Origin: Pseudomonas saliphila
GTDB lineage: Bacteria > Pseudomonadota > Gammaproteobacteria > Pseudomonadales > Pseudomonadaceae
Assembly: GCF_008638345.1 (NCBI RefSeq)
Contig: NZ_VTVA01000007.1
Coordinates: 56,231-120,230, forward strand
Length of the DNA: 64,000 bases
Direction: 5' to 3'
Made by a program: the position numbers and the translations under genes. This document shows positions 1 to 8,873 of this stretch, piece by piece (the first letter of the stretch is position 1; each line of letters starts with the position of its first letter). A model generated the notes under the pieces. The model was not told the DNA's origin, did not search any database, and saw only the letters and a program-made list of their open reading frames with translations.

Positions 1-606
1 ATGGCTTACTATTTTGCGCTCGGCGATTACGAGGAAGCGGACCTCGAGCTGATCGAGAAAATGATCAGGCCGGGGGACAAGGTGCTGGAGTGCGGCGGCG
101 GTGCGGGCATAACCGGTTCGCTGGCGGCTCGGTGCTCGGGTAATCCGGTCACCATCGTCGAGCCCAACGAGGTAATGCATGGAATCATCCGGCAGAACGT
201 GCAGCTTAATGGGCAGGAATGTCGGTTGATTGCGGCGGCCGTGGTGGAGGACGACTATTCAGGCGATACGCTGACCCTTCGCGTGCAGGATGAATACTGG
301 TGGAGTTCGGTGCTGGATCATGGTTCGGGCACGCCGGTGCAGACTGCGGTCGCGAGGATTTCCGATTTACTGGCAAGCATCTGCCCCACCGTCCTGGTAT
401 TGGATATCGAAGGCGCGGAAGTAGGGCTGTTGCCCGAAAAGCTGCCCGATGAGTTGCGACTGATCATGGTCGAGTTGCATACACCGGATATAGGCGATGC
501 GGCCACCGTCAGCGTGGTCAACACGATAATGGGCCAGGGGTTCCGTCTCTGCCATGTCAGGTCCCAGACCTGGGTGTTCGAGCGATCTCAAGCCATTTCG
601 GGTTGA
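1..606 (+). CDS. FkbM-type SAM-dependent methyltransferase (5' end may be cut by window)
   Basis: The protein (201 residues from the first in-window ATG) has a Rossmann methyltransferase core. VLECGGGAGITGSLAA at about residues 28-43 is the SAM-binding glycine loop, TIVEPNE follows as strand 2 with its acidic residue, and VLDIEGAEVGLL near 132-143 is the hallmark D-E-G motif of the FkbM family. The family methylates varied small molecules or sugars, so no substrate is proposed. The first codon is also the first base of the window, so the true start may lie upstream. The last 19 bases overlap the convergent MFS gene. No functional link to the catabolic locus is visible. Confidence 0.6.
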   Translation: MAYYFALGDYEEADLELIEKMIRPGDKVLECGGGAGITGSLAARCSGNPVTIVEPNEVMHGIIRQNVQLNGQECRLIAAAVVEDDYSGDTLTLRVQDEYWWSSVLDHGSGTPVQTAVARISDLLASICPTVLVLDIEGAEVGLLPEKLPDELRLIMVELHTPDIGDAATVSVVNTIMGQGFRLCHVRSQTWVFERSQAISG

Positions 607-1871
607 TAGGGCTGGGGTTTGAATACACTGGCCGATCGCAGCGTCAGGAGGGTCAGGGACGCCACCATCGCCGCGACGAGCGAATACATGATGACAGGGT
701 CGTAATTTCCGTAGTGGGTATGGATGTAACCGAAAAAAGCCGGAGACATACCCGCCACGATGGTGACCAGACCCAGATGCAACCCAAAGATGCGCGCATA
801 GTCCTTCATGCCGAAATAGCGGGCCATGAGAAAGGCGGCAATATCAAATTCCGCGCCCGCGCTTAACCCTATGCAGACTGTAGCCAGCACCAGCAGAGCC
901 GTAGACTCGGGGCCCGTCACCAGCAAAATAAGGCAACCTATGGCCGGGGTGAACAGCGCAGCGGCGGAAATGACGATGGGCGAGTAATGATCGAGCAGGT
1001 ACCCAACCACTAGCCGCCCGACAATGATTGATGCGCCGAAGGCACTAAAGATCTGGCTGGCGGTAAGTGCTGGAACGCCTTTGTCCTGCAGGTAAGGCAC
1101 CATCACCGTGACCATGGCAACGATAAGCGATACGGACAGGATGAGTGATAGGTTGCACATCCAGAAGATCCGGGATTTGCGCGCTTCGACAAAGGTGAAT
1201 CCGGTCGCCGCCAGCGGGGCTGTGCGAGCTTTTCCTCGAGCGCTTTGGGGCTCGGCTGCCGGGAGTTGCAACCACAGCAGCGCCATCGGCAGCGTGGTCA
1301 CCAGGGGCATCACCGCCAGCAACAAAAAGCCTGCCTGCCAGCCCCAGCGTTCCATGCACCAGGCCAACAAGGGCGGAACGATCAACGCCGCCACACCGGT
1401 CCCGCTCAGGATGATCGCCAGCGCCAGCCCACGGTTGCGCTCGTACCACAGGCTTATGAGTTGGGTCCAGGTGATGGCGATAGTTCCCAGGCAAAGCAGC
1501 GGCATGGCGAAAAACGCGAAATACAGCCAGGCGATATGGCCATTGAGCTGGGTCAGGGCGGCATAGCACAGAACCTGCAGAACGACCGAGACAATGGCCA
1601 CACGGCGCAAGCCGAAGCGCGCATACAGCCATCCGAGCAACTGCGAGGCGACCGCTACGCCGGCGAAGAGAAAGGTAATGGACGCCTGCAATTCGCCGCG
1701 GCTCCAGCCAAAGGCCTCTTGAAGCGGGATAACCATGGTGCCGAATCCATAGAGCAGGGCCGCACTCATACTGGTAACAACGCCAAACATGCCGAGAATC
1801 AGAAACCGCCAGCCCAGGCGGAATTCGGTAAGATCCAGCCTTGATTGACGGGACAGGTTGTGGTCGGACAT
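588..1871 (-). CDS. MFS transporter, oxalate/formate-antiporter-like
   Basis: A 427-residue carrier with about 12 hydrophobic segments, starting near FLILGMFGVVTSMSAALLYGFG, and a GWLYARFGLRRVAIVSV loop 2-3 motif typical of MFS proteins. The start at 1871 is chosen because AGGAG sits 8 bases upstream and the 43 residues before it are basic, non-MFS sequence. It closely resembles the carrier at 16621-17895: both have LYGFGT-VPL-EAFGWSR near the N-terminus and GAEFDIAAFL-ARYFG-K-Y near the C-terminus. Members of this OFA/MCT-like group move carboxylates. Uptake of a carboxylated diterpenoid or a pathway intermediate is inferred from context only. Confidence 0.8.
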   Translation of the reverse strand: MSDHNLSRQSRLDLTEFRLGWRFLILGMFGVVTSMSAALLYGFGTMVIPLQEAFGWSRGELQASITFLFAGVAVASQLLGWLYARFGLRRVAIVSVVLQVLCYAALTQLNGHIAWLYFAFFAMPLLCLGTIAITWTQLISLWYERNRGLALAIILSGTGVAALIVPPLLAWCMERWGWQAGFLLLAVMPLVTTLPMALLWLQLPAAEPQSARGKARTAPLAATGFTFVEARKSRIFWMCNLSLILSVSLIVAMVTVMVPYLQDKGVPALTASQIFSAFGASIIVGRLVVGYLLDHYSPIVISAAALFTPAIGCLILLVTGPESTALLVLATVCIGLSAGAEFDIAAFLMARYFGMKDYARIFGLHLGLVTIVAGMSPAFFGYIHTHYGNYDPVIMYSLVAAMVASLTLLTLRSASVFKPQPYQPEMA

Positions 1872-1941
1872 TTTGTAGCTCCTGCGGCACCTGCGCCTGC
1901 ATAAAGCTGGCGCGCGATCAGCATTATTTTTATGGTTGTTT

Positions 1942-2730
1942 TTATGATTTTTTAAGTAATTCTTCGATCTTGGGTAAAGCGACCATGGTGGCTCCGCCAT
2001 CCACCAGCAGCGAGGTGCCGGTGATGTAACTTGCCTCGTTTGAGGTAAGGAACAACACTGCCGAAGCGATATCAGCCGATTGCCCCAATCGGGGAACCGG
2101 AAAATGTTCCGCCAGCAGGTGGGGTAGTTCGTCGCCCAGGGTGCTTATCATATGGTCCGTGCCGATCAGGCCCGGCTCCACCACGTTGACCAGAATATTC
2201 AATGCACCGAATTCGACGGCGAGCCCTCGGGCGAAGGCATTCATGAAGGCTTTGCTTGAGCCGTAGGGGATCAGCGTTGGGGTGTACTTGCGGTTGGCCT
2301 CGCCGGAGGAAATGAAGATGATGCGCCCCTTGTTCTCCGCTTTGGTGAGGTGCGGCGCGGCATCCTTGGCTAGCCAGAACAGGGACTGGATATTGCTGCG
2401 TACCAGATGGTCGAAGGTCTCGTCCGGCATCTCGGTGATCAGCCCGTGGGCCGTATCCGCTGCGCAATGGACCACAATATCCAGCTGGCCAAAGTGCTCG
2501 ATGGCACCTTCTACCATGGACTTTATCGCTGCCCGGTCGGCTATATCGCCGCCGACCAGGGTCGCTTCACAGTTCAGCGCTTTTATCTGCTCGAACGTCT
2601 CATTACCGTATTTCGGGGTTCTTGCTGAGACCACAAGCTTGGCGCCTTCCGCAGCGTAGGCCAACGCGATGGCTCTGCCCATGCCGCGCCCGGCGCCTGT
2701 CACCAGAACAACCTTGTCTTTGAATCTCAT
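1942..2730 (-). CDS. SDR-family NAD(P)-dependent oxidoreductase
   Basis: A 262-residue classical short-chain dehydrogenase. It shows TGAGRGMG at about residues 10-17 (cofactor loop), the VVHCAADT strand in place of the usual NNAG, IIFISSGE with the catalytic serine, YGSSK with Tyr and Lys, and a C-terminal ITGTSLLVDGG segment. The start at 2730 follows GGGAGC at normal spacing; an upstream in-frame start would add an unrelated 18 residues. It lies upstream of and co-directional with the MFS gene (70-base gap) and downstream of the AttH-like gene, so the four leftward genes may form one unit. The likely role is oxidation or reduction of a ring or side-chain hydroxyl/keto group; the substrate is unknown. 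Confidence 0.82.
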   Translation of the reverse strand: MRFKDKVVLVTGAGRGMGRAIALAYAAEGAKLVVSARTPKYGNETFEQIKALNCEATLVGGDIADRAAIKSMVEGAIEHFGQLDIVVHCAADTAHGLITEMPDETFDHLVRSNIQSLFWLAKDAAPHLTKAENKGRIIFISSGEANRKYTPTLIPYGSSKAFMNAFARGLAVEFGALNILVNVVEPGLIGTDHMISTLGDELPHLLAEHFPVPRLGQSADIASAVLFLTSNEASYITGTSLLVDGGATMVALPKIEELLKKS

Positions 2731-2793
2731 GTGTTGCTCCCGCAGTGTCGAATCGAGTTGCCTGCCTGCAAAGCAGGCAGGCATGAAGCTGCG

Positions 2794-3825
2794 CTACAGA
2801 TCAGCGCCCCGCACATTACGGGCTGTGCCGTTGCGACGGTCGGACTCGCCCCAGGCCAGCCAGCGGTCTGGTTCGCGCTCATCGCCCACTCGACGCCAGC
2901 GTCCTTCTTGCTGGGCGGTGATCGGAAAGCCGCCGACGAAATCGATCATTTCGCCCTTAGGTGCAGGAAGGAATTCCCATTCTTCCTCACCGTCCAGGAT
3001 GATTCGCGCCGAATCGAGGAAGTAACTACCGTCCTTGTGCATCGCCAACCCTTCAATATCGGTCGTGGTGCGTATTTCGCCTTTTTCATTCATGAAGATG
3101 GCGTAGCCAAGATATTCATGACCGACCATGAAGGAGCCCGAGTCCCAGGTACCGTCCTTGTAGATGGTCACGAATGACCACCAGATCACGTGCATCTTGT
3201 TGTTTACCACCAGGTCCTTCTTGAAGTGAATGGCGCCGCCCTCGGCCATGTAGAACTGGTCCAGCGCCATCGCGCCCTTCACTGGGCGGCCTTCACAGGT
3301 TCCCGAAATATCCCAGAGCTGGGAGACGTAGAAGGTGCCCCATTCAACGCCAGGCAAGTACCACTGCAGGCCAGGCCCAAGCAATTTGCCTTCCAGCTCA
3401 AACAGGCCGTCCTCCTTCCAGGTAAGCTTTTCGCTCGACGCGGTGATCTTCCATGAATTGCCCGGCTCGTCAGGCTGGTTGGTCCAGGTGACAGTGTCGC
3501 CGTCCAGCGTCTGCACCGGAATGGGCGTGGATGCCTGGGCGGCCATGCGCTCATGATCCATGCGCAAATGCTGACCATCGATATGGTTGGTTTGATAGAT
3601 GAACTTGGTCGGATTGGGCGTGCCGTTGGGCGCGAGCAGCGAGCGAACGAAAGAATAGATGTTGCCCTCTTCGTCGCGCACCGAGCCAAAGGGAGAGCTC
3701 TTGCTTAACTGCAGGCCGAAGAAACCACGCTCACCGGCCATCGCTGGCCCGGTTACCTTGTGGGGGCCAACCAGTTGCTGGTAACCAAAATCGCCGCGTT
3801 CAGGAATCGTTGTAAAAGTTCGCAT
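2794..3825 (-). CDS. Uncharacterised lipocalin/AttH-like beta-barrel protein
   Basis: A 343-residue protein without signal peptide or membrane segment. It is rich in alternating beta-strand patterns and aromatic residues (KLLGPGLQWYLPGVEWGTFYVSQ, VKGAMALDQFYM, MHVIWWSFVTIYKDG). The G-x-A-x-D-Q-F and W-x-x-F-x-x-x-x-x-D-G pattern recalls the CrtC/AttH hydratase-type fold, but the similarity is weak and I assign no reaction. It sits 40 bases downstream of the DUF1329 gene on the same strand. A hydrophobic-ligand-binding or hydratase role on a terpenoid is a guess. The start ATG at 3825 has a GAGAA element about 8 bases upstream. Confidence 0.55.
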   Translation of the reverse strand: MRTFTTIPERGDFGYQQLVGPHKVTGPAMAGERGFFGLQLSKSSPFGSVRDEEGNIYSFVRSLLAPNGTPNPTKFIYQTNHIDGQHLRMDHERMAAQASTPIPVQTLDGDTVTWTNQPDEPGNSWKITASSEKLTWKEDGLFELEGKLLGPGLQWYLPGVEWGTFYVSQLWDISGTCEGRPVKGAMALDQFYMAEGGAIHFKKDLVVNNKMHVIWWSFVTIYKDGTWDSGSFMVGHEYLGYAIFMNEKGEIRTTTDIEGLAMHKDGSYFLDSARIILDGEEEWEFLPAPKGEMIDFVGGFPITAQQEGRWRRVGDEREPDRWLAWGESDRRNGTARNVRGADL

Positions 3826-3864
3826 AGCATTCTCATTGTTTTTGGATGACTTTGGGGGGTTAGG

Positions 3865-5229
3865 TTATCGCTGGCTGTAACGCGAGACGATTGACTCGGG
3901 GGCCATATTCCTCTCGGGTAGAGGTGTGGGATCAAACTGATAACCGCCTTTCAACCCATCGTTGATCACGCCATACATTCCCTTATTGAAGTCATAGATC
4001 ACGTTTTTAACGTTATAGGGGATGTCCAGATCGTAGAGTTGCACGCCGCTGAGAAACATAGACCGGTAGAGACTGCCTTGCTGGTCCCAGGCGTCATACA
4101 AACCAACGCCAAAGGTGTCTTCGTCCAGGTAGTAGGTACGCTTGGCATACACGTGTCTGCTGCCTGATTTGAGGGTCGCTTCTACGACCCATACACGATG
4201 CAGTTCCCAACGCTCACATTCAGGGTTCGCATGCTTCTCGAGCATCTGTTCCTCCTGACCACAATCGAAATAGAACTCGTAGGCGTTATAGGGAATGAAC
4301 ATCTCCTTGCGGCCGACCAGTTTGTAGTCAAACCGCTCCTGGCTGCCGGAGAACATCTGTAGTTCATCGAACAGCGTGACGCCGCCCTGACTGGCGACGG
4401 GCGTGTCGAAAGCGAACTCCGGTGCCAGTTTGATGCGGCGCTGCCCAGGGGAATAACTCCAGGCCCTGCGGGGTTGATCTATGGGGTCGAGAAAGTCGGC
4501 CAGAACGGTTACTTCGCCTGCACGGCGGGCTGGGTATCGGTTAAGAGAGAACACTCGGGCGTACATTTCGGGATTGCGGTCGTCCTGGTCCACCTGGTAG
4601 TAGGGCATTTCTTCAAAGGTCTGCTGTTCGGCAGCCTTGGTCACACTGCCGTTGGAATCGATAATCCAGCTGTTAGAGGAAGCAGTAGTCGAATACCCAG
4701 AGCCAATCTTGTAACGCAGTTGCTGGTTCCATAGCACTTCGTTGCCCGACTGGGGAATGGGAAAGGGCAGGCCGCCACGGCACGCGGCATCCACAGCCAG
4801 CCCGTCTTTCTGTACCTGGCACTCGGTTGCATTGCGAATGGTCGCCTCGACGACTTCCTCTGGATAGGCAGCAGTACGGTGGCTGGGAAAGATATCGAGG
4901 TAATAGTCCGGGTTGGTTTGCAACAGATGCTTTTGCCCGGCACTCAAATTGTCGGCGTATTGGTCCATGTTGCTGGAATCGATTCGGAACAGCGGCTTTT
5001 CATCCTTATAGGGATCAACCCAGAACCCCGAATCGGGCTCGAAGCCTTCAGGAGCCGTGCGCAGACCACCGGTATATGCAGGGATGGTACCCTCACTATT
5101 GCCTTCCTTGATGGCTCCCCAGGGCGTTAGGCTGTCTCCGAGTTTGGCTGCTTCTTCGGGGCTGACCGCAGCCAGCGAGAATGTCGAGAGGCCGCTGAGT
5201 GCTGCGAGTAACACCAATCGATGCTTCAT
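3865..5229 (-). CDS. DUF1329 exported protein
   Basis: A 454-residue protein with a clear signal peptide, MKHRLVLLAALSGLSTFSLA, then AVSPEEAAKLGDSLTPWGAIKEGN. The body has the family hallmarks LTPWGAIKEGNSEGTIPAYTGGL near the N-terminus, RRIKLAPEFAFDTP in the middle and the C-terminal YQFDPTPLPERN. DUF1329 proteins are periplasmic or outer-membrane-associated and usually occur with DUF1302 proteins in clusters for hydrophobic compounds such as sterols, terpenes or fatty acids. No DUF1302 gene is visible here. ATG at 5229 is preferred over a TTG 12 bases upstream because GGAG lies 7 bases before it. A role in moving hydrophobic substrate across the envelope is inferred. Confidence 0.85.
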   Translation of the reverse strand: MKHRLVLLAALSGLSTFSLAAVSPEEAAKLGDSLTPWGAIKEGNSEGTIPAYTGGLRTAPEGFEPDSGFWVDPYKDEKPLFRIDSSNMDQYADNLSAGQKHLLQTNPDYYLDIFPSHRTAAYPEEVVEATIRNATECQVQKDGLAVDAACRGGLPFPIPQSGNEVLWNQQLRYKIGSGYSTTASSNSWIIDSNGSVTKAAEQQTFEEMPYYQVDQDDRNPEMYARVFSLNRYPARRAGEVTVLADFLDPIDQPRRAWSYSPGQRRIKLAPEFAFDTPVASQGGVTLFDELQMFSGSQERFDYKLVGRKEMFIPYNAYEFYFDCGQEEQMLEKHANPECERWELHRVWVVEATLKSGSRHVYAKRTYYLDEDTFGVGLYDAWDQQGSLYRSMFLSGVQLYDLDIPYNVKNVIYDFNKGMYGVINDGLKGGYQFDPTPLPERNMAPESIVSRYSQR

Positions 5230-5757
5230 ATGGTTCTCCAATTGTTTTTATTTGAACGATGGCCCAGCTTTACGTCTGTCCGGAATAGCAGCGTGGCTCT
5301 GCAGCTGGACGGCAGGGCGTTTTTCAGGCGCGCTCGAAAAGCGCTCTGCAGGGTATGAAGAAGCTGTTCACAGAAGCGAATGCTCTCTAGCGTTGAGCTT
5401 TCCGGCAATCGATACATGACAACGCGGGAATGTGAGCTGGCCGTGCAAGGCCATTCTGGATGGTTCATCGAAGGCAACCTTTTGTTTTTGTTATTGAAAC
5501 TAAATTTACGAGCGCTATATGCACGCGCCTTGACCATGCATTGAACCTAGCAGAGCAATTCGAATAAATCTACGATAGAGAATCTGGTTCTAACCGAAGA
5601 ATTACATTGGAGATTAGTATGAGGGTTATTCAGGCGGTGGCTGATAGTTGTTGCAGGTCAAGCACGGTGGGAGGTGGCGAGCCCCATGGGCGTTTTTTGG
5701 GGCGGTGGCTGATGCGCCAGGAAGGCTGAATGAATCGTTTTACCCCAAGTAAAACAA
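5230..5757. other. Intergenic region upstream of the DUF1329 gene
   Basis: I see no credible gene here. Short open frames lack homology-like patterns and good ribosome sites. The region should carry the leftward promoter for the DUF1329 unit. The only structured element noted is the AGAAT/GTTCT inverted repeat at 5579-5591. The right end runs into the terminator of the next leftward operon. Confidence 0.5.
5574..5595. promoter_or_regulatory. Candidate operator: AGAAT-CTG-GTTCT inverted repeat
   Basis: GATAGAGAAT is followed by a near-symmetric GTTCT arm. The left ten bases are identical to those of the inverted repeat at 45302-45324 upstream of ditJ. It sits about 345 bases upstream of the DUF1329 start, which is distant for a simple operator. 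Function is inferred only from the sharing of sequence. Confidence 0.3.
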
Positions 5758-5777
5758 AACCCCTTCTGAGAGGGGTT
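5758..5777 (-). terminator. Intrinsic terminator of the leftward CoA-transferase operon
   Basis: Seven-base stem AACCCCT/AGGGGTT with a six-base loop. Read leftward it is followed by TTTTGTTTTA. It lies about 70 bases past the stop of the SDR at 5849, the last gene of the leftward operon. Confidence 0.75.
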
Positions 5778-5848
5778 ATGAGATGAAAATACACCATGCC
5801 GCTGAACGTCAAAGCCGCTCCGTGGCAACTAGCGGCCCGGTCCCTATC

Positions 5849-6607
5849 TCAACTCAGCATCAACATTCCACCGTCAATCATCAGGGTCTGGCCGGTCACG
5901 AAGCGCGAACCCTCACCGGCGAGAAAAACCAGAACGGGCGCAAGATCCTGCGTGGCATCGCCAAGCTGGCCTCCAAGCGGAATCAGACTGGCCATGAATG
6001 CATCGTGCTGCTTAAGCTGGGTCTCGCTCATGCTTGCGCGGGTGGCGTCGTACATCGGCGTCCATATCGCTGGGGCGATGGCGTTAACGGTAATGCCGTG
6101 CGGACCCCACTCGCGTGCGACGGTACGCGTCCATGCCAAGACCGCGCCCTTGCTGGCGGCATAGTGCGCTTTGCCAGGCTGCCCGCCCACTCCAGCGGCC
6201 GAGGCGAAATTAATGATCCGCCCGCCACCTTGTCGCATAAGCTTGAACGCCGCGCGGTTGGTCAGAAAGGTGCCGCGGGTGTTTACCGCAAATACTTGTT
6301 CCCACTCATCCAGGGTGATTTCATCAGCCGTGGCGTTGGGCGCTATTCCGGCAGCATTAACCAGCACATCCAGCCCGCCCAACTGACCGGTAGCCAAGTC
6401 GAACGCTTCGTTCACCGACGCGGAATCGGAGATATCGCAGATCCGGCTTTTTGCCCAACCGCCTCCCTCACCTATCACCGGCTCTTGCGAGGTGTCGACA
6501 TCAAGACTGATGACATGGGCGCCCTCGGCGATGTATGCCGCGACGATCGCAGCGCCAATGCCGCGCGCGCCGCCTGTTACGATGATGCGTTTGCCAGCCA
6601 GTTGCAT
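5849..6607 (-). CDS. SDR-family NAD(P)-dependent oxidoreductase
   Basis: A 252-residue classical SDR. It has TGGARGIG at about residues 11-18, DVLVNAAG near 79-86, IINFASAAGVGG with the catalytic Ser, HYAASKGA with Tyr and Lys, and FVTGQTLMIDGG at the end. It is the last gene of the leftward operon that begins with the CoA transferase; the upstream kinase-like gene ends 56 bases before its start. The N-terminus MQLAGKRIIVTGG fits the family. It probably oxidises a hydroxyacyl-CoA or cyclic alcohol made by the upstream enzymes; the substrate is not deducible. Confidence 0.85.
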   Translation of the reverse strand: MQLAGKRIIVTGGARGIGAAIVAAYIAEGAHVISLDVDTSQEPVIGEGGGWAKSRICDISDSASVNEAFDLATGQLGGLDVLVNAAGIAPNATADEITLDEWEQVFAVNTRGTFLTNRAAFKLMRQGGGRIINFASAAGVGGQPGKAHYAASKGAVLAWTRTVAREWGPHGITVNAIAPAIWTPMYDATRASMSETQLKQHDAFMASLIPLGGQLGDATQDLAPVLVFLAGEGSRFVTGQTLMIDGGMLMLS

Positions 6608-6663
6608 GAAGCCGCCCTCATGTAGTGCAGCGACGCCTGCCGCCGCTGGATAGGAAATTTGGG

Positions 6664-7716
6664 TTATTCGATCCGCGACAGCGCGCCCTCAAACAGCCGC
6701 AGCGCCGAGGAGTGGTGTTTTCTACCGTGTTCCATCGACGCCTTGCCCGCGCAGGCCCGGGCGTAGCTGACTTCGAGAAAAATGCCAAGCTTGAAAGCCG
6801 CGAGCACCAGGTACCAGGTAAAGGCTTCGAAGCTGCGGGAGCTACGAGCCACGTAGTGCGTCACCAGCTCGTCCGCTGCAGGAAACCCCTCCCACGGATG
6901 CACCTCGATCGTGCCGGCGCCGTGGCCGCTGGCGTCCGGCCATGTCACCACCAACCAGGCAAGATCCAGCAACGGATCGCCGACGGTAGCAAGCTCCCAG
7001 TCAACGATCGCACTAAGCTCCGGCCCCTTGCGACTGAACATTACATTGGATAGATGATAGTCGCCGTGCAGGATACCTGGGCTGAACTGTTGCGGGCAGT
7101 TGTCATTCAGCCAGCGCGCCAGCCGGTCGAGCCCGGGAAGGCTGCCTGCGCCCGGCCAACCGGCGTAGCCGGCGACGCTTTCAAGCTGATGCAGCCAGCG
7201 GGCCACCTGCCGTTGATGAAAGCCGTCGGGCCGCCCGAAGCCGTCGAGACCAATGGCTCGATAATCCAGCTCATGAAGACAAAGCAGCGCGTCGACCATG
7301 GCTAGTCCCATGCGCCGACGAATGTCGCGATCGCCGGCATGGGGCAGCGGCAAACCGGCTGCGCAATTGGGATTGAAGCCATCCACCGGTTCCATAAGAT
7401 AGAACTTCGCACCCAAGACAGTCTCGTCATCGCAGGCCTCGATCAATGCGGCGTGCGGCACCCGGCTGCCCGCCAGCGCCTTTAGCATGCGGGCTTCGCG
7501 TGCGATGGTCTTGCCACCTACTTCCCGTAATTCCGCCGATGGCCGACGCAGCACAAATTCACGTTCGCCCCGGCGAAAGCGCAGCAATAGATTCTGCGTG
7601 CCGCCGGTGAGCCGCACGGCATTTTCGAGCGGTCCGGACGCAAGTTTCCGCTCATCCATCCAGGCGCCCAAACTGTCGAGATCGACCAGCTCGCGCCACT
7701 CAGCCTGGCTGCTCAC
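6664..7716 (-). CDS. APH-fold phosphotransferase (ACAD10/LvaA-like kinase)
   Basis: A 350-residue aminoglycoside-phosphotransferase-fold protein. It shows an N-terminal nucleotide lobe (RLTGGTQNLLLRFRRG, FVLRRP), the catalytic loop HGDYHLSNVMF at 217-227 (Asp219, Asn224) and metal-binding DWE at 239-241. Its start overlaps the stop of the acyl-CoA dehydrogenase by 4 bases, implying translational coupling. Kinase/dehydrogenase pairs of this kind occur in ACAD10/ACAD11 and in the P. putida Lva pathway, where a 4-hydroxyacyl-CoA is phosphorylated and the phosphate is then eliminated. A similar role here is inferred. Antibiotic resistance is unlikely given this context. Confidence 0.78.
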   Translation of the reverse strand: MSSQAEWRELVDLDSLGAWMDERKLASGPLENAVRLTGGTQNLLLRFRRGEREFVLRRPSAELREVGGKTIAREARMLKALAGSRVPHAALIEACDDETVLGAKFYLMEPVDGFNPNCAAGLPLPHAGDRDIRRRMGLAMVDALLCLHELDYRAIGLDGFGRPDGFHQRQVARWLHQLESVAGYAGWPGAGSLPGLDRLARWLNDNCPQQFSPGILHGDYHLSNVMFSRKGPELSAIVDWELATVGDPLLDLAWLVVTWPDASGHGAGTIEVHPWEGFPAADELVTHYVARSSRSFEAFTWYLVLAAFKLGIFLEVSYARACAGKASMEHGRKHHSSALRLFEGALSRIE

Positions 7717-8873
7717 CGCTGCTCTCCGCTTTGTTCCAACGTCGCTAGCGCGTCGGCATATTTCTGACGTGCCAGCGCTGCCGCAGTCGGGCGGTGGTAG
7801 CTGGGAAAGAGACTGTCGCTTGGCTGGTAGTCCCGTAGTAATTGCTTGGCCACGGTGACCTTGTGCACCTCAGTCGGGCCGTCCGCCAAGCCCATCTGGA
7901 AGGAACGCAGAATGTACCCGGCGAATGGCATCTCCTCAGACACGCCGATCGAGCCATGCACATGCAGCGCGCGGGCGGCAATGTCATGTAGCACCTTGGG
8001 CATGGCTGCCTTTACTGCAGCGATGTCTTTACGCACGCGCAAATAGTCCTGGTACTTGTCGATGCGCCAGGCGGTGCGCATCACCAGCAACCGGAACTGC
8101 TCCAGCTCGATCCAGGAGTCGGCGATTTTTTCCTGCACCATCTGCTTTTCGGCCAGCAGGCCGCCCTGGATGGTGCGCGACAGGGCGCGCTCGCACAATG
8201 CATCGAGCGCTCTTTGCGCTTGTCCGATAACGCGCATGGCGTGATGCACGCGACCACCGCCGAGTCGCACCTGAGCGACGACGAAGGCTTCGCCAGGCTC
8301 GCCGAGCAGGTCGCTGGACGATACCCGCACCTTGTCGAAACGCAGGTAGGCGTGCGTGGCCTCCGGATCGTCGGCTATACCGACGTTGCGCACGATGTTC
8401 ACGCCCGGCGCATTCGCCGGAACGATAAACATGGTGGTGCCCTTGTGCACCGAAACGCTCTTGTCTGTCACCGCCATGACAATAAAAAACGCCGCGTAGC
8501 GTGCATTGGAGCCGAACCACTTCTCACCGCTGATAAGCCAGTCGTCGCCGTCGCGCACGGCCTCGGTGGTGAACACGCTGGGGTCGGCGCCGCCCTGGGG
8601 CTCGGTCATGGCGAAGCAGGAGACAATCTCGTTGCCGAGCAAGGGTTCAAGGTACTTGCGCTTCTGCTCTTCGCTACCGTAGTGCGCAAGAATTTCGCCG
8701 TTGCCCGAATCCGGCGCGTGGCAGCCGAAGACAATAGGCGCGAACAGTGCACGGCCGAGAATTTCGTTGATCAGCGCCAGGCGCACCTGGCCATAACCTG
8801 GCCCGCTCAACTCAGGACCAAGATGACACGCCCAGAGCCTGCGGGCCCGGACCTGAGCCTGTAGTGGACGCAC
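7713..8873 (-). CDS. Acyl-CoA dehydrogenase, intact part downstream of an early stop
   Basis: A FAD-dependent acyl-CoA dehydrogenase. It shows WACHLGPELSGPGYGQ, CFAMTEPQGGADPSVF (flavin/substrate loop), GEKWFGSNARYAAFF, RLGGGRVHHAMR and the C-terminal QMGLADGPTEVHKV. The open frame begins only at a GTG (8873), but reading upstream in the same frame gives a normal dehydrogenase N-terminus of about 44 residues back to an ATG at 9014 with AGGAG six bases before it; that stretch is interrupted by TGA at codon 3. Without it the protein lacks the first helix of the fold. Either the gene is inactivated, a non-standard start is used, or the base at 9006 is wrong. It is coupled to the APH-fold kinase gene. 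Confidence 0.75.
   Translation of the reverse strand: MRPLQAQVRARRLWACHLGPELSGPGYGQVRLALINEILGRALFAPIVFGCHAPDSGNGEILAHYGSEEQKRKYLEPLLGNEIVSCFAMTEPQGGADPSVFTTEAVRDGDDWLISGEKWFGSNARYAAFFIVMAVTDKSVSVHKGTTMFIVPANAPGVNIVRNVGIADDPEATHAYLRFDKVRVSSSDLLGEPGEAFVVAQVRLGGGRVHHAMRVIGQAQRALDALCERALSRTIQGGLLAEKQMVQEKIADSWIELEQFRLLVMRTAWRIDKYQDYLRVRKDIAAVKAAMPKVLHDIAARALHVHGSIGVSEEMPFAGYILRSFQMGLADGPTEVHKVTVAKQLLRDYQPSDSLFPSYHRPTAAALARQKYADALATLEQSGEQR

Noticed and set aside
1245..1844. 199-codon open frame opposite the MFS gene
   Set aside because: Glutamine- and arginine-rich shadow of the GC-rich MFS gene on the other strand.
5630..5812. Short leftward open frame across the terminator at 5758
   Set aside because: It runs through a clear intrinsic terminator and has no protein-like pattern.
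6664..7716. Aminoglycoside resistance gene
   Set aside because: The fold is shared, but the coupling to an acyl-CoA dehydrogenase and the family features point to a metabolic kinase.
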